A stretch of DNA of 45,607 nt. Origin: Bilophila wadsworthia ATCC 49260 (GTDB taxonomy: Bacteria; Desulfobacterota; Desulfovibrionia; Desulfovibrionales; Desulfovibrionaceae). A program made the position numbers and the translations under genes. This document shows, one piece after another, positions 23,189 to 32,360 of this stretch (position 1 is its first letter; every line of letters starts with the position of its first letter). The notes under the pieces are model-generated. The model saw only the letters and a program-made list of their open reading frames with translations, was not told the DNA's origin and did no database searches. Location: positions 1 through 45,607 of the forward strand of contig NZ_JNJP01000027.1 of the NCBI RefSeq assembly GCF_000701705.1. Direction: 5' to 3'.

Positions 23189-23662
23189 CTACGCAGGATT
23201 CCGGGAGTTTTCCCCACCGGAAACCACTTCAAGCGTCAGTTCGTCATCGGGGATATGCCCCAAGACACGCACCTGCGCCCCCTCCGGCTGCGCTTCCGGG
23301 GACACCGCGCGCCAAAAACTGCCGCCCACCGAAATCTCCCCTACCCCGTTTACCGGAATGGGCCGGGTTACCGTCCCCATTTTCCCGGCATGCAGATTCG
23401 GCAGCCCCACCGACGCGGCATCCGATGAAATCTGCGTCTTTCCTCGAAAGCTGCGGACAAACAACCGACGCAGCGAAAGGAGAAACACAACGGACGAGGC
23501 TCCGAAGACGACCACTTCAATGGCCAGATCGTCCACGAACAGCGCCGTCACCCCCGCCGCCCACGCGCCAAGGCCGAAAAAAAACAGCACGAACACGGGA
23601 GACACCAGCTCCACGGCCAGCAAGATTATGCCCAGAATAAACCACATGGCGGCGACAGACAC
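23189..23662 (-). CDS. NfeD-like membrane protein, partner of the SPFH protein
   Basis: The 157-residue protein has two or three hydrophobic helices (WFILGIILLAVELVSPVFVL, then a second around 26-65) and a C-terminal OB-fold (about 95-150: GKMGTVTRPIPVNGVGEISV, SFWRAVSPEA). This is the short NfeD form without the protease domain. The start is taken as GTG at 23662, since AAGGAGGAGG lies just upstream; an ORF extends to 23,722 but without a binding site. It forms an operon with the SPFH gene. Confidence 0.88.
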   Translation of the reverse strand: MSVAAMWFILGIILLAVELVSPVFVLFFFGLGAWAAGVTALFVDDLAIEVVVFGASSVVFLLSLRRLFVRSFRGKTQISSDAASVGLPNLHAGKMGTVTRPIPVNGVGEISVGGSFWRAVSPEAQPEGAQVRVLGHIPDDELTLEVVSGGENSRNPA

Positions 23663-23725
23663 GGCACCCTCCTCCTTCTTTGAGTACACCCCGCAACGGA
23701 ACACCCGATGCGGAACCCGCAAACG

Positions 23726-24145
23726 CTATGCATCCCCCAGAGGAAGCCGCGCGCCGACGCCATAGCCTGTTATGGTCGCCACGGCCACAAGGCCCCCTTC
23801 GGCATCGGTTACCCGGACCTCGTATGTGGAAAGCAGCTTCCCCGAACGGAGCACACGCGCTTCCCCACGCAGGGGCCCCACGCGGCCGGAACGCACAAAC
23901 GAAATGGAGGTCTGGGCATTCGTGCAGTACAGGCCGTTCGCATTGGAAAGCGCCGCAAACGCCACATCCGCCAGAACGAAAACGGCTCCGTCGTGCACCG
24001 CTCCCATGCCGTTGAGCTGGCATCCATGCGGCGGCATCTCGACAAGGCTGTACTCCCTTCCCACGTCCAGCACCTCAATCCCCAACGAGGAGGACACGGG
24101 GTCATGCCGTCGAAAATGTGCACGAATCTCTTCCAGCGTCAACAT
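23726..24145 (-). CDS. PaaI-type hotdog-fold thioesterase
   Basis: The 139-residue protein shows the PaaI/YdiI hotdog pattern: PPHGCQLNGMGAVHDGAVFV (with H-D-G), LADVAFAALSN, TSISFVRSGRVGPLRGEARV. The family hydrolyses acyl-CoA thioesters, often of aromatic acids. ATG at 24145 has GGGAGACAGG upstream; the TTG at 24160 is less likely. It is 64 bases from the NfeD gene in the same direction and may be part of the same transcript. Confidence 0.85.
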   Translation of the reverse strand: MLTLEEIRAHFRRHDPVSSSLGIEVLDVGREYSLVEMPPHGCQLNGMGAVHDGAVFVLADVAFAALSNANGLYCTNAQTSISFVRSGRVGPLRGEARVLRSGKLLSTYEVRVTDAEGGLVAVATITGYGVGARLPLGDA

Positions 24146-24277
24146 CCTGTCTCCCGGCAATACAAATCATTCGGCCCGCCAGCCCTCGGACGGCGGCACC
24201 CATCAGACAACCGATTTTCCATGCTCACGGCACTCCTGTCAACAGCCCGTGCCCGCCTTCTTTGCGGAATCCGGGCC

Positions 24278-26902
24278 TTATTCCCCGCCGTATATGACGA
24301 AGCGATCCCGCCCGCCCTGCTTCGCGTGGTACAAGGCGACATCAGCCTTGGCATACAGCTCTTCGAACGAATCCCCGTGTTCCGGGGCAATGGCCACGCC
24401 GATGCTTACCGAAACCCCGCTGTAACGGGGGTGCGCCATGCGGATGGACCGGATGCGCGCACACAGCTCCTCAGCCTTGCGCTCAATGATTTCCCGGGTT
24501 GAGACGCCATACATGAGCGCAATGAACTCATCCCCGCCCAAGCGGCCCACAATGTCGTCCATACGGAAACACGACTCCAGCTCACGTGCGACCAATTGCA
24601 GCAGCCTGTCGCCCTCAAGATGCCCCAGCGTATCGTTGACATTCTTGAACCCGTCCAAATCCATGCTGAAGAAGGCAAGTAATCCGTCCCCAGAGGCCGA
24701 AGCAGCATACTCGGAAAACCGTTTTTCCACAGCGGACCGGTTATACAGCTTCGTCAGAAAGTCCCGCTCGGACTTATAGACCAATTCAGCCTCGCGCTGC
24801 CGCCGTTCCGTGATGTCCGTCAGGTAACCAAAAGCCAGCAGATCCCCGGAGGCCGGATCTTTCAACAGGTTAATGGAGGCGGACACCCAGATGAAGGTGT
24901 CGCCGCGCAGCGTGCGGTATTCCAGCGACGTTTCCCCCTGCCCCGCCGCGTACAGCTGCAACAGGGATTCCGTGGCATAGAAACGCAGGACGCCCTGCTG
25001 ATCTTCGGGGTGTACGGACACCTCCACAGCCTTGCGGAACCGTGCGGCGGCTGACGCGTCCGGCTCTTCCACGCCCAGCTCTTCACCATCCGCGTACCGG
25101 GACAGCAGCCTGTCCCGCGTCAGGTTCACGGTATAAGACGCTATCGTCTTGGACAGCATGGCCTCCCGGTACCGCTCCTCACGGGCAAAACGGAGCTCGG
25201 CTTCCTTCAGTTCGGTAATGTCTTCCTGCGTGCCGAGCGCGGAGTATGGGCGGCCCTCGTCATCGAAAAGATTGGTCAGCGTGACGCGGAACCATCGGCT
25301 GCAGCCGTTTCCGGAGCGCATCACCACGGAGGCCGAGGCTTCCCCGGACCGCAATGTCTCCAGGACGCCCTCCATGGCCTTCCTGCTCTCTTCGTCCATG
25401 CCGATCTCATCCATCGCTTCGTGCAGCGACGCTTCCGTCAGAGAGGCCCCCTTCCCGGCTATGCGCATGATCCGCCCCGTGGCGTATACATATTCAAACA
25501 GCATGTCGTCGGTATGGGAAATGGCGATCAGGAAACGCTCGTTGCTCATGCGGAGCTTCAACTCCGCTTCCTTGGCGTCCGTGATGTCGGTCATGCTGCA
25601 ATAGAGGCACGCCGCGCCGCGCTGTTCCACCGCAAGGCGCATACGGTGCAGAATCCACCGCACTTCGCCGGAACGCGTCACGATGCGGTATTCGCATTGC
25701 AGCGGCTCCGAACCGCATTCCCGCATCAGAGCGGTAAGCCGATCCCGGTCTTCAGGGTACACGACCCCAAGAAACACGTTCTGGAACCTGTCTTCCAGCT
25801 CTTCACGCGAATAGCCCGCAAGCTCCAGGCATCCCTGGTTGATATAGAGCATCCGGAAATCATCGCGCGTACACTTTACGATGCCGCCCGGTGAAATGTC
25901 GGCCATCGAGTCTCTTTCCTGATTCACGCCCTCTACCTCCCGCCGGGTACGGAAGATGATGAAACTGATAAGCATGGCGCTCATCACAAAAGCAAGGAAA
26001 AGTTTGATGGAGAACGACAACGCGCCCCGGTTGATCGGATCGCAGATGTCCTCGGTGACGGCGTCGGGCACGATGGTCACAAGGCGCCAATCGTTGATGC
26101 CCAGCGGCGTGATATAGGCCGTGCGCCCGTATCCGCCCACGGAGAACCGGATAAAACCCGACGTCCCGTCACGGAGCATCGTCCTGTGCCCTTCAAAGGT
26201 ATAGCCGTCCAGCATTACGGCGTTGGCTTCAAACGCTTCCAGCCCGTTTTCACTGCCGCCGATGATGTTCGACGTGTGGCGCGAGGTCGTGACCGACTCG
26301 CCGCTGGACGTCAGGATATTGCTGTAGCCGCGCTCGTGGAAGTAGCTCATATCCATGATCCGGGAGAGGATGGACATATCATACACGCCGGCTACCGCGC
26401 CGACGATCTCCCCGTCCCTGATGATGGGCGAATAAAAGAGCAGATTGTCCGGGCCATGCCCGTTACGGATGAAACGCACGTCGTGATTGCCGCGCAGCAC
26501 GTCCTGGAACCACGGCTCGCCGGGCTCCACGCGGACGGAACCTTCCAAATCGCGGCCTTTCCCATCGGGCGTGAACACGCGGACATCGTGGAAGTCGTAA
26601 TGGCCCGCCATGTTTTGCAGCAAAGCCGCGGCATCCGGCCCGGTCAGGCGCTCAACCGATGAAAAAAGCTCCGCGAACATGGCCGTATAGGCAATGGCGG
26701 CATTCATCCTGATGGAGATGCGGAGATTGGACTGGCGGGCAATCTCTTCAAGATAGGCGTTGTTGACGGCCTGGATACGTTCCCGGTTTTCGCTCCTGAA
26801 CTCCAGGAAGGAGAGCGCGACCAGAACCGAAAGCGCAAAAATGCCAAGGAGGCACAAAACGTAGACGTTTCTCCCCCGAAAGGTGCGGACCGCTCTCACC
26901 AT
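24278..26902 (-). CDS. Diguanylate cyclase with Cache and PAS sensor domains
   Basis: The 874-residue protein has an N-terminal membrane helix (about 13-35), a periplasmic Cache-like sensor (to about 285), and a second helix (LFLAFVMSAMLISFIIF). Two or three PAS/PAC modules follow, with the phrases ILHRMRLAVEQRGAACLYCS, YSALGTQEDITELKEAEL and LLAFGYLTDITERRQREAEL. The GGDEF domain is C-terminal (RLGGDEFIALMYG). An RxxD inhibitory site (RMDD) stands five residues before GGDEF. It should make cyclic di-GMP in response to an external ligand. Start at 26902 has GGAGGGG upstream; longer frames start without support. No EAL domain is present. Confidence 0.92.
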   Translation of the reverse strand: MVRAVRTFRGRNVYVLCLLGIFALSVLVALSFLEFRSENRERIQAVNNAYLEEIARQSNLRISIRMNAAIAYTAMFAELFSSVERLTGPDAAALLQNMAGHYDFHDVRVFTPDGKGRDLEGSVRVEPGEPWFQDVLRGNHDVRFIRNGHGPDNLLFYSPIIRDGEIVGAVAGVYDMSILSRIMDMSYFHERGYSNILTSSGESVTTSRHTSNIIGGSENGLEAFEANAVMLDGYTFEGHRTMLRDGTSGFIRFSVGGYGRTAYITPLGINDWRLVTIVPDAVTEDICDPINRGALSFSIKLFLAFVMSAMLISFIIFRTRREVEGVNQERDSMADISPGGIVKCTRDDFRMLYINQGCLELAGYSREELEDRFQNVFLGVVYPEDRDRLTALMRECGSEPLQCEYRIVTRSGEVRWILHRMRLAVEQRGAACLYCSMTDITDAKEAELKLRMSNERFLIAISHTDDMLFEYVYATGRIMRIAGKGASLTEASLHEAMDEIGMDEESRKAMEGVLETLRSGEASASVVMRSGNGCSRWFRVTLTNLFDDEGRPYSALGTQEDITELKEAELRFAREERYREAMLSKTIASYTVNLTRDRLLSRYADGEELGVEEPDASAAARFRKAVEVSVHPEDQQGVLRFYATESLLQLYAAGQGETSLEYRTLRGDTFIWVSASINLLKDPASGDLLAFGYLTDITERRQREAELVYKSERDFLTKLYNRSAVEKRFSEYAASASGDGLLAFFSMDLDGFKNVNDTLGHLEGDRLLQLVARELESCFRMDDIVGRLGGDEFIALMYGVSTREIIERKAEELCARIRSIRMAHPRYSGVSVSIGVAIAPEHGDSFEELYAKADVALYHAKQGGRDRFVIYGGE

Positions 26903-27285
26903 TCCCCTCCGTTGTCTGGCGGATCTCCCCCCGGAACCGCCCGTATCACATCCCCACAGCGCCAAGGAAAGCGCCTCTCCCCGGCGCGCTCAGACGCAGT
27001 GGGAGCATACCTGCCCAGTCGGCATTTCGCAAATGTTCCCGCCATACTTTTCAACTTTTCCGCCGCCCCGCGCTTCCGGCCACCGGAGGAACGCCGCCAT
27101 GCCCCTGGGGTTATGGACGCCTCCCTTCCCCTTTTCATCACGTTCAAATCAGGCCGCGCCGCAACCTCTTTTATACCTGCTTCATTTTCACGGCGGATCT
27201 CCGGATATCCCCCTATACCGCCGCGCATTTTTCTCCTAAGAACGGAAGCACACCCGCTCAATCCTCCAACGAGGGATCGCCGCCC
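26903..27285. other. Intergenic region between divergent genes, no gene seen
   Basis: This 383-base stretch separates the diguanylate cyclase (minus) from the ion channel (plus) and must hold both promoters. It is pyrimidine-rich on the plus strand. I found no convincing promoter boxes, repeats or small gene. Confidence 0.4.
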
Positions 27286-28035
27286 ATGCCCGAGCATCCG
27301 CACCACATCCGATCGGAAGCCTACAAATACCGTTTCGACCTCCTCTTCGCTTCACTCCTGTGCACGATCGTCGTCAACATTTTCTTCCCCGAAGACATCT
27401 ACGACGGCATCGCGCAGACCATCTACCTGCCGATCCAGCTCATCGCGGGGATCACCCTCTTCGATATCCGGCGGAAGGGATACCTCTTGACCCTGTTGCT
27501 CTTCCTCGGCGGCCTGCTCATCGTCGGGCGCCTGCTGGACAGCTTCACGCCCCTGAATCTGCGAGAGTATCTTGTATTCGCCTATGTCGTGTTCTTTGGG
27601 TGGGTGACGCTCGAACTCTTCCGGCAGATCTACACGGCCCCGCTGGTGGACCGGGAAAGCGTGCTCGCGGCGCTGTGCGGCCTGCTCCTCATCGGCTACT
27701 GCGGTTTTTTCGTCTTCGTCGCCGTGGAGTTCCATCAACCGGGCTCGTTTTCCGGGCTCACGCCCGGCGGGCAGGGTTTCCGTGATCTGTTCTATTTCAG
27801 CTACGTGACCATCCTGACCATCGGCTACGGCGACATCACGCCCCATACATGGGTCGCCAAGAACGCCACCATCCTCGTGGCCTTGATCGCGTACATGTAC
27901 TCACTGGTCATCGTCGCCATGATCGTCAATCAATTCGCGGAAAACCGTAAACTGAAGCAGCAGGAAAAAGCCCGCCTTTCCGGAAGCGCCCAGGCAAGGC
28001 GCCGGGAGGCGCCCCCTTCCGGGGAGAACGATTGA
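27286..28035 (+). CDS. Potassium-channel-like protein with 2TM pore module
   Basis: The 249-residue protein has about six hydrophobic segments. The pore loop is FYFSYVTILTIGYGDITPHT (about 167-186), with selectivity filter TIGYGD, flanked by LLLIGYCGFFVFVAVEF and ATILVALIAYMYSLVIVAMI. The N-terminal part (about 20-112) has four helices without the arginine-rich S4 of voltage sensors, so it is probably not voltage-gated. No RCK/TrkA domain is present; the C-terminal tail is short and basic. Start ATG lies after a weak GAGGG. Confidence 0.88.
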   Translation: MPEHPHHIRSEAYKYRFDLLFASLLCTIVVNIFFPEDIYDGIAQTIYLPIQLIAGITLFDIRRKGYLLTLLLFLGGLLIVGRLLDSFTPLNLREYLVFAYVVFFGWVTLELFRQIYTAPLVDRESVLAALCGLLLIGYCGFFVFVAVEFHQPGSFSGLTPGGQGFRDLFYFSYVTILTIGYGDITPHTWVAKNATILVALIAYMYSLVIVAMIVNQFAENRKLKQQEKARLSGSAQARRREAPPSGEND

Positions 28036-28056
28036 CCGGATGGGCTCAGAGCGTAA

Positions 28057-28085
28057 AAAAAGCGCCCTTCCCCAATCGGAAGGGC
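28057..28085 (-). terminator. Rho-independent terminator of the universal stress gene
   Basis: On the minus strand an 8-bp perfect stem (28085-28078 with 28071-28064) is followed by CGC and seven T residues. It lies 12 bases after the stop of the usp gene. It also separates the convergent ion channel gene. Confidence 0.85.
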
Positions 28086-28096
28086 ACCCTTATCGC

Positions 28097-28546
28097 TTAC
28101 TTCTTCGGCATGAGGGGCCGGACGGTCATCACCGGGCATGGCGCTGCCCGCACCACTTCATGGGCGACGGACCCGAACAGCAGGCGGTCAAACCCCGCCC
28201 GCCCGTGCGTGCCCATGACGATGAGGTTGGCACCCTTCTCTTCAGCCAGCTTTACCAGCTCTTCGGCAGGCCGCCCCACAAGAATGACGCCCGTGGCATC
28301 CATCCCGGCGAACTGTTCCGCCAAGAGGTCGTTCATGGACTTCTGGATGGTTTCGTTGGGATTGTTCACTTCATTCGGCTGGTTGTTGACGGAAAGATAC
28401 ACATCCTCATACGGCGTGTGAGCCGGGATGACATAGGCAACCAAAATGGAGGCCCCGGTCATGGACGCCATCATCTTCGCATATTCAACGGAAGGGGCAA
28501 TTGTGTCTTCCAAGTCCACCGCACAGAGAATCTTCTTCACTTCCAT
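28097..28546 (-). CDS. Universal stress protein (UspA family)
   Basis: The 149-residue protein begins VKKILCAVDLEDTIAPSVEY and ends with the nucleotide-binding motif GTHGRAGFDRLLFGS (G-2x-G-9x-G-S) followed by VAHEVVRAAPCPVMTVRP. These are the UspA hallmarks of the ATP-binding group. Family members support survival under starvation or stress, with poorly defined molecular roles. GGAGG precedes the ATG. Confidence 0.93.
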   Translation of the reverse strand: MEVKKILCAVDLEDTIAPSVEYAKMMASMTGASILVAYVIPAHTPYEDVYLSVNNQPNEVNNPNETIQKSMNDLLAEQFAGMDATGVILVGRPAEELVKLAEEKGANLIVMGTHGRAGFDRLLFGSVAHEVVRAAPCPVMTVRPLMPKK

Positions 28547-28778
28547 AGATGATGCCTCCGTAATGAAGTGATAGGAAACGCCTTTTCCTCTGTCTCCACA
28601 ATAGCTCTGAACACGCTAAAGTCAAGGATGTTGGGGCACGCCGCAGTATGGCGGGCCGTCCCCCATCCCGTCGGCTGCATGTCCGGAACCTTCCCCCTTA
28701 CGCCTTCCCCGCCCGCACCCTTGTGCCCTCTTTGACGCGGAGCCGTTCTCTGCTAAGATTGGACATGGAGGCAACCCT

Positions 28779-28949
28779 ATGGAAACGATTTTTGCCATTC
28801 TGACGGTTATCGTATACATCCTGCTCGCCCTTGTGGGCCTTGTGGCCCTCACAATCTGCGTCTTCCTCTGGATGGTGTCCACACGGACCAGGCAAGATTC
28901 AAAAATATTTCAGGAACGTTTTGACGGCTGGCGCAAGACGCGCGGATAG
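28779..28949 (+). CDS. Small single-pass membrane protein, 56 residues
   Basis: ATG at 28779 follows TGGAGG with an 8-base gap. The protein begins METIFAILTVIVYILLALVG, one long hydrophobic helix (to about residue 33), then a basic hydrophilic tail (STRTRQDSKIFQERFDGWRK). A good terminator follows immediately, so the gene is a compact unit of its own. I know no family for it. Confidence 0.65.
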   Translation: METIFAILTVIVYILLALVGLVALTICVFLWMVSTRTRQDSKIFQERFDGWRKTRG

Positions 28950-28953
28950 GTTC

Positions 28954-28987
28954 GCCCCGAAAGCCCGGCTTTCGGGGCTTTCGTTTC
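28954..28987 (+). terminator. Rho-independent terminator of the small membrane protein gene
   Basis: Bases 28954-28965 and 28967-28978 are a perfect 12-bp inverted repeat; on the plus strand it is followed by TTTCGTTT. It begins four bases after the stop codon. Confidence 0.8.
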
Positions 28988-29210
28988 ACCCGCTCCCCTG
29001 CGGGGCGATCCCGGTGCCCGGACACCGCCTTTCAGCAAAACGGCCTCTCCGCCCCTAGCCGCTCCGATCCGGCGGCCATCCCTCGCTCCCGCAACGCTTC
29101 CGCCCGGATTATAGTTTACATTTCCTTTTCCCCGCGTATCTTCTCTCGAACCCCCTCTTCGCCCTTCAGGGCTCCTCCCCCCTACTGGTTTTGAACACGA
29201 GAAAGATACG

Positions 29211-31685
29211 ATGTCACTTATCGCGCGCATGATCATTCCCATCAGCGTCATTGTGACGCTCGCCACGTCCTTCATCGGATGGAAGGCATACAGCGACGCC
29301 CGGGATTCCGTGGCCGAGGCTACCCGCATCCTTGAAATTTCCACGCTCGACGCCGTGGGGCGCGAACTCACCACCGTCATGAACCTCACCCGCCAGCATT
29401 TGCTCACAGTGGCGGATCGCATCGCCATCATCGAGCTGCTCCGCAACCCTGATGAATCCCCCGAGGGCGAACGGAGCAAGCTCCTTACCCGTCATTTGCG
29501 GCGGGCCGTGTTCGACTTCCCAAGCATCGACGGGCTGGCCGTCCTCAATAGCAGGGGGACCGTGATCGCCAGCGTCAATCCGGGCGAGAACGCCACCAGC
29601 CGGAAAACCTCATCCTATTTCCACAAGGCGCTGCAAGGCGCACAAACCCTCGACGGTCCGCTTGTCCTTCCCTATACGCAGGAAAAGGCGTTCATCATCT
29701 CCACCCCCATCTATGACAGGGGCAAAGTATCCGGCGTGCTCGTCGGCGCGATCAACATGGAGCACCTCACGCGCCTTATCGTCGATCCCGTCACCCTCAA
29801 CGGCATGGGGTACGTTTTCGTCTGCACGCCGGGCGGCTCGGTCATCATGCACAGGGACCGTAACAAGATGTTCGCCGACAATGTCTCCGAACAGCGCTTC
29901 ATCAAGGAAGCCACCGCGGACAAAGATCGGTTTCTGGAATACAGGAACCCGCAGGGGCAGATCATGTACAGCGCCTATACGGCCCTGCCCAACGGGTGGA
30001 TCATTGTGGCCGCCGCATCCAAGGAAGCCATGCTCGCCGGGGTACGCAACCTCCGCAGCGACATCATCCTGAGCTGCGTGGGCGCGCTGCTGCTCGTCAC
30101 CCTGCTCATCTACCTCATCCTGCGTAAAGTCACCGGTGTCCTTCAAGAGGGGGTGGAGTTCGCCGAGCGCGTAGCCTCGGGCGATCTCGATCGTTCCCTA
30201 AACATCCGGCGCGAGGATGAGCTCGGCAAGCTGGCCCGCGCCCTCAACACGATGGTCCAGCGGCTCAAGGCAAGCTTCAGCATAGCAGAAGAACGGGCAC
30301 GGGAGGCCGAAGAGGCCAGCGCCCGGGCGACTGAAACCTCGCAGGAGCTTGAAGCCGTCATCAACGGCGTCAGAGGCGGGGTGGCGCGGCTCGAACTCAC
30401 GGACAACCTCCGTGTGCTCTGGGCAAACGCCGGTTTTTACGCGCTTGCCGGGAGAAGCCACGCGGAATATGAGCAGGACGTGCACGACGAAGCCCTGCTT
30501 GTGGTGCACCCCGACGACCGGGCACACCTGCTCGGCGCGTTCCGTTCCAGCCTCGCAAGCAACATCCCGGTGCATACCGAATACCGCATCCTGCGCAGGG
30601 ACGGAGGTGTCGTCTGGATCTATCTCCAAGCCAGCCTCGTGGGACACCGTGACGGCGTGCCCGTATTTCAGGGCGTGTTCGTGGACGTCAGCAAGCAGAA
30701 AAACACCATGCGGGCATTGGAGCTGGAACAGCAGCGGAACCGCATCGTCGCGGAGCTGACCAACGACATCATCTTCGAATACGACTACGACACCGACGAG
30801 ATGACGTGCTCGGAACGCTACGAAACCATTTTCCATAAGCCCCGGGTCATCCCTAATTACAGGCGGCATCAGGACAACCTGCTCAACATGCTCCTGCCCG
30901 AGGACGCGAAAACGCTTCAGGAGGCCTATCGCCGCATTGAGCAGGGGGTCGATTCCTATGCCCTCACCCTCCGCCTGCTTCAGCCGGAAGCAGGCTATCA
31001 GTGGTACTCGATCCGCTTCCGCAGCATCCGTGACGAAACCGGGCGCGCCATCAAGCTCATCGGGCAGCTCACGAACATCCACCACCAGAAGCTCGAGGAA
31101 GACCGCCTCCGCCACGAAGCAAGCACGGATCTGCTCACGCAGATCTACAACAAGATCACTACGGAACACCTTGTCTCCCTTGAGTTGCAGGAGGGGAGGA
31201 ACCACGCGCTCATCGTTGTGGATCTCGACAAGTTCAAATACGCAAACGATACGTTCGGGCACTTGTTCGGGGACTCGGTGATCAAGGCGGTGGCGGCTAC
31301 CCTGCGCGCGACGTTCCGCGCCACGGACATCGTCGGGCGCACGGGCGGGGACGAATTCGTCGTGCTCGCCAAGGACATTTCCCTTTCCGATGGGCTCGAA
31401 ACCCTCAAAGCCAAATGCAGGCGGCTCTCCGTCGAGCTCGCCCATGTCTCCCTCGGGCAGGATTATGTCATCTCGGCAAGCATCGGCATAAGCCTGTTCC
31501 CGCGTGACGGCAAGACCTACGCCGAACTGTTCGCCAAGGCCGACGCCGCCTTGTACCAGATCAAAAACACCGGGCGCGGTCACTTCGCCGTGTACGGGGA
31601 AGTGCCAGAAACGGAAACAAAGGCCCTGCCCTCGGGTGGCAAAGGGATGCCTCTCATGCCCCAAGGGCCACGAAACGACGCCTAG
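29211..31685 (+). CDS. Diguanylate cyclase with dCache, HAMP and PAS domains
   Basis: The 824-residue protein starts with a membrane helix (MIIPISVIVTLATSFIGW), a double-Cache sensor (about 35-280), a second helix (IILSCVGALLLVTLLIYLIL), HAMP (about 308-360, EFAERVASGDLDRSLNIRRE), a helical linker and two PAS modules (about 385-510 and 515-640). The GGDEF domain follows (GRTGGDEFVVLAK), with RxxD inhibitory site (RATD) five residues before it. It should produce cyclic di-GMP on sensing a periplasmic ligand. It lies 2.3 kb from the other GGDEF gene and differs by having HAMP. No strong ribosome binding site is visible (GAGAAAG). Confidence 0.92.
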   Translation: MSLIARMIIPISVIVTLATSFIGWKAYSDARDSVAEATRILEISTLDAVGRELTTVMNLTRQHLLTVADRIAIIELLRNPDESPEGERSKLLTRHLRRAVFDFPSIDGLAVLNSRGTVIASVNPGENATSRKTSSYFHKALQGAQTLDGPLVLPYTQEKAFIISTPIYDRGKVSGVLVGAINMEHLTRLIVDPVTLNGMGYVFVCTPGGSVIMHRDRNKMFADNVSEQRFIKEATADKDRFLEYRNPQGQIMYSAYTALPNGWIIVAAASKEAMLAGVRNLRSDIILSCVGALLLVTLLIYLILRKVTGVLQEGVEFAERVASGDLDRSLNIRREDELGKLARALNTMVQRLKASFSIAEERAREAEEASARATETSQELEAVINGVRGGVARLELTDNLRVLWANAGFYALAGRSHAEYEQDVHDEALLVVHPDDRAHLLGAFRSSLASNIPVHTEYRILRRDGGVVWIYLQASLVGHRDGVPVFQGVFVDVSKQKNTMRALELEQQRNRIVAELTNDIIFEYDYDTDEMTCSERYETIFHKPRVIPNYRRHQDNLLNMLLPEDAKTLQEAYRRIEQGVDSYALTLRLLQPEAGYQWYSIRFRSIRDETGRAIKLIGQLTNIHHQKLEEDRLRHEASTDLLTQIYNKITTEHLVSLELQEGRNHALIVVDLDKFKYANDTFGHLFGDSVIKAVAATLRATFRATDIVGRTGGDEFVVLAKDISLSDGLETLKAKCRRLSVELAHVSLGQDYVISASIGISLFPRDGKTYAELFAKADAALYQIKNTGRGHFAVYGEVPETETKALPSGGKGMPLMPQGPRNDA

Positions 31686-31720
31686 CGTTACCACCGCACT
31701 CCGGAATATCCATAAACAGG

Positions 31721-31760
31721 CAAAGGCCCCTTCCCGTTCGACAACGGAAAGGGGCCTTTG
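31721..31760 (+). terminator. Hairpin after the GGDEF gene
   Basis: CAAAGGCCCCTTCCCGTT pairs with the rear half ending in GGGGCCTTTG (nearly perfect, about 17 bp). It lies 36 bases beyond the stop. The T run after the stem is poor, so termination strength is uncertain. Confidence 0.6.
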
Positions 31761-31782
31761 CCTGTGCGCGATCGGCTTGCAT

Positions 31783-32095
31783 TCACAGAAAGCAACCAGT
31801 GTGAGTCCACAGACGGTGCAAACACACACGCATCAGGCTCCCCGCAAGGAGCCCCAAAAGCGGGAGTAACTGTGTGCCGGAAGAAATGACTTCGGGGACG
31901 GAGATGATGCCGTTGGTGTTAGTGATGCCGTCGCCAATCTGAGAGTCAGTGATAACTGACGACCAAGGCGACCACGTACCATTTTTATTTTTCTTTCTTG
32001 TGAATATACGGCCTGTGGAACCCATCGGTATCGTATATCTTGTAGATTTTCTCAGCGGGCTTCGCAGTCTTGATGCGCGTATCTGTCAGAGACAT
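31783..32095 (-). pseudogene. Prophage scar: integrase N-terminus joined to a tail-fibre-like fragment
   Basis: ATG at 32095 (minus) starts MSLTDTRIKTAKPAEKIYKI and then YDTDG, the exact opening of DUF4102-type phage integrases, but within 36 codons it hits a stop. From about 32025 another frame reads FTRKKNKNGTWSPWSSV and ITDSQIGDGITNTNGIISVP, which looks like a phage tail-fibre segment, and ends with a hydrophobic stretch. The integrase start lies 136 bases from the tRNA-Ala 3' end. A deletion that joined both ends of a prophage would leave just this structure. Confidence 0.55.
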
Positions 32096-32176
32096 TGTTG
32101 CCCCAAAAAAATGTGAGCTGCAATGGTTTCAATCGAGAAAACATGAGCGCATTTGAGCACGGGAAAAGGACAAAAG

Positions 32177-32218
32177 AAGAACTCCCGTGAGCACTTATGA
32201 GCACTCACGGGAGTTCTT
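32177..32218 (-). terminator. Terminator of tRNA-Ala
   Basis: Bases 32177-32191 and 32204-32218 form a perfect 15-bp inverted repeat. On the minus strand it is followed by a T-rich tail. It starts 13 bases after the tRNA 3' end. Confidence 0.8.
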
Positions 32219-32230
32219 GAGAAGTCTTTC

Positions 32231-32306
32231 TGGTGGAGATGAGGGGGATTGAACCCCTGGCCTCAGCGATGCGAACGCTGCGCTCTCCCAGCTGAGCTAC
32301 ATCCCC
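32231..32306 (-). tRNA. tRNA-Ala (anticodon CGC)
   Basis: The minus strand folds as a 76-base tRNA: acceptor GGGGATG with CATCTCC, A and encoded CCA; anticodon arm CAGCG-TTCGCAT-CGCTG with anticodon CGC; T-arm AGGGGTTCAATCCCCCT. These mark it as tRNA-Ala. Confidence 0.95.
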
Positions 32307-32331
32307 AAAGGTCGCCGTAGCAACGGGAATC

Positions 32332-32360
32332 TCTATACGGGATCACCCTCACGCTGTCAA
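32332..32360 (-). promoter_or_regulatory. Sigma-70 promoter of tRNA-Ala
   Basis: On the minus strand TTGACA (32360-32355) and TATAGA (32337-32332) are separated by exactly 17 bases, 25 bases upstream of the tRNA. This is a near-consensus promoter. Confidence 0.85.

Larger units (their letters stand above)
31686..32230. other. Gap between the GGDEF gene and tRNA-Ala, holding phage relics
   Basis: This stretch contains a hairpin (31721-31760), a prophage remnant (31783-32095) and the tRNA-Ala terminator. No intact gene is seen. Confidence 0.5.

Noticed and set aside
30198..31829. Minus-strand open frame of 543 codons opposite the second GGDEF gene
   Set aside because: It is the complement of a gene with clear dCache/HAMP/PAS/GGDEF domains and has no recognisable features of its own.
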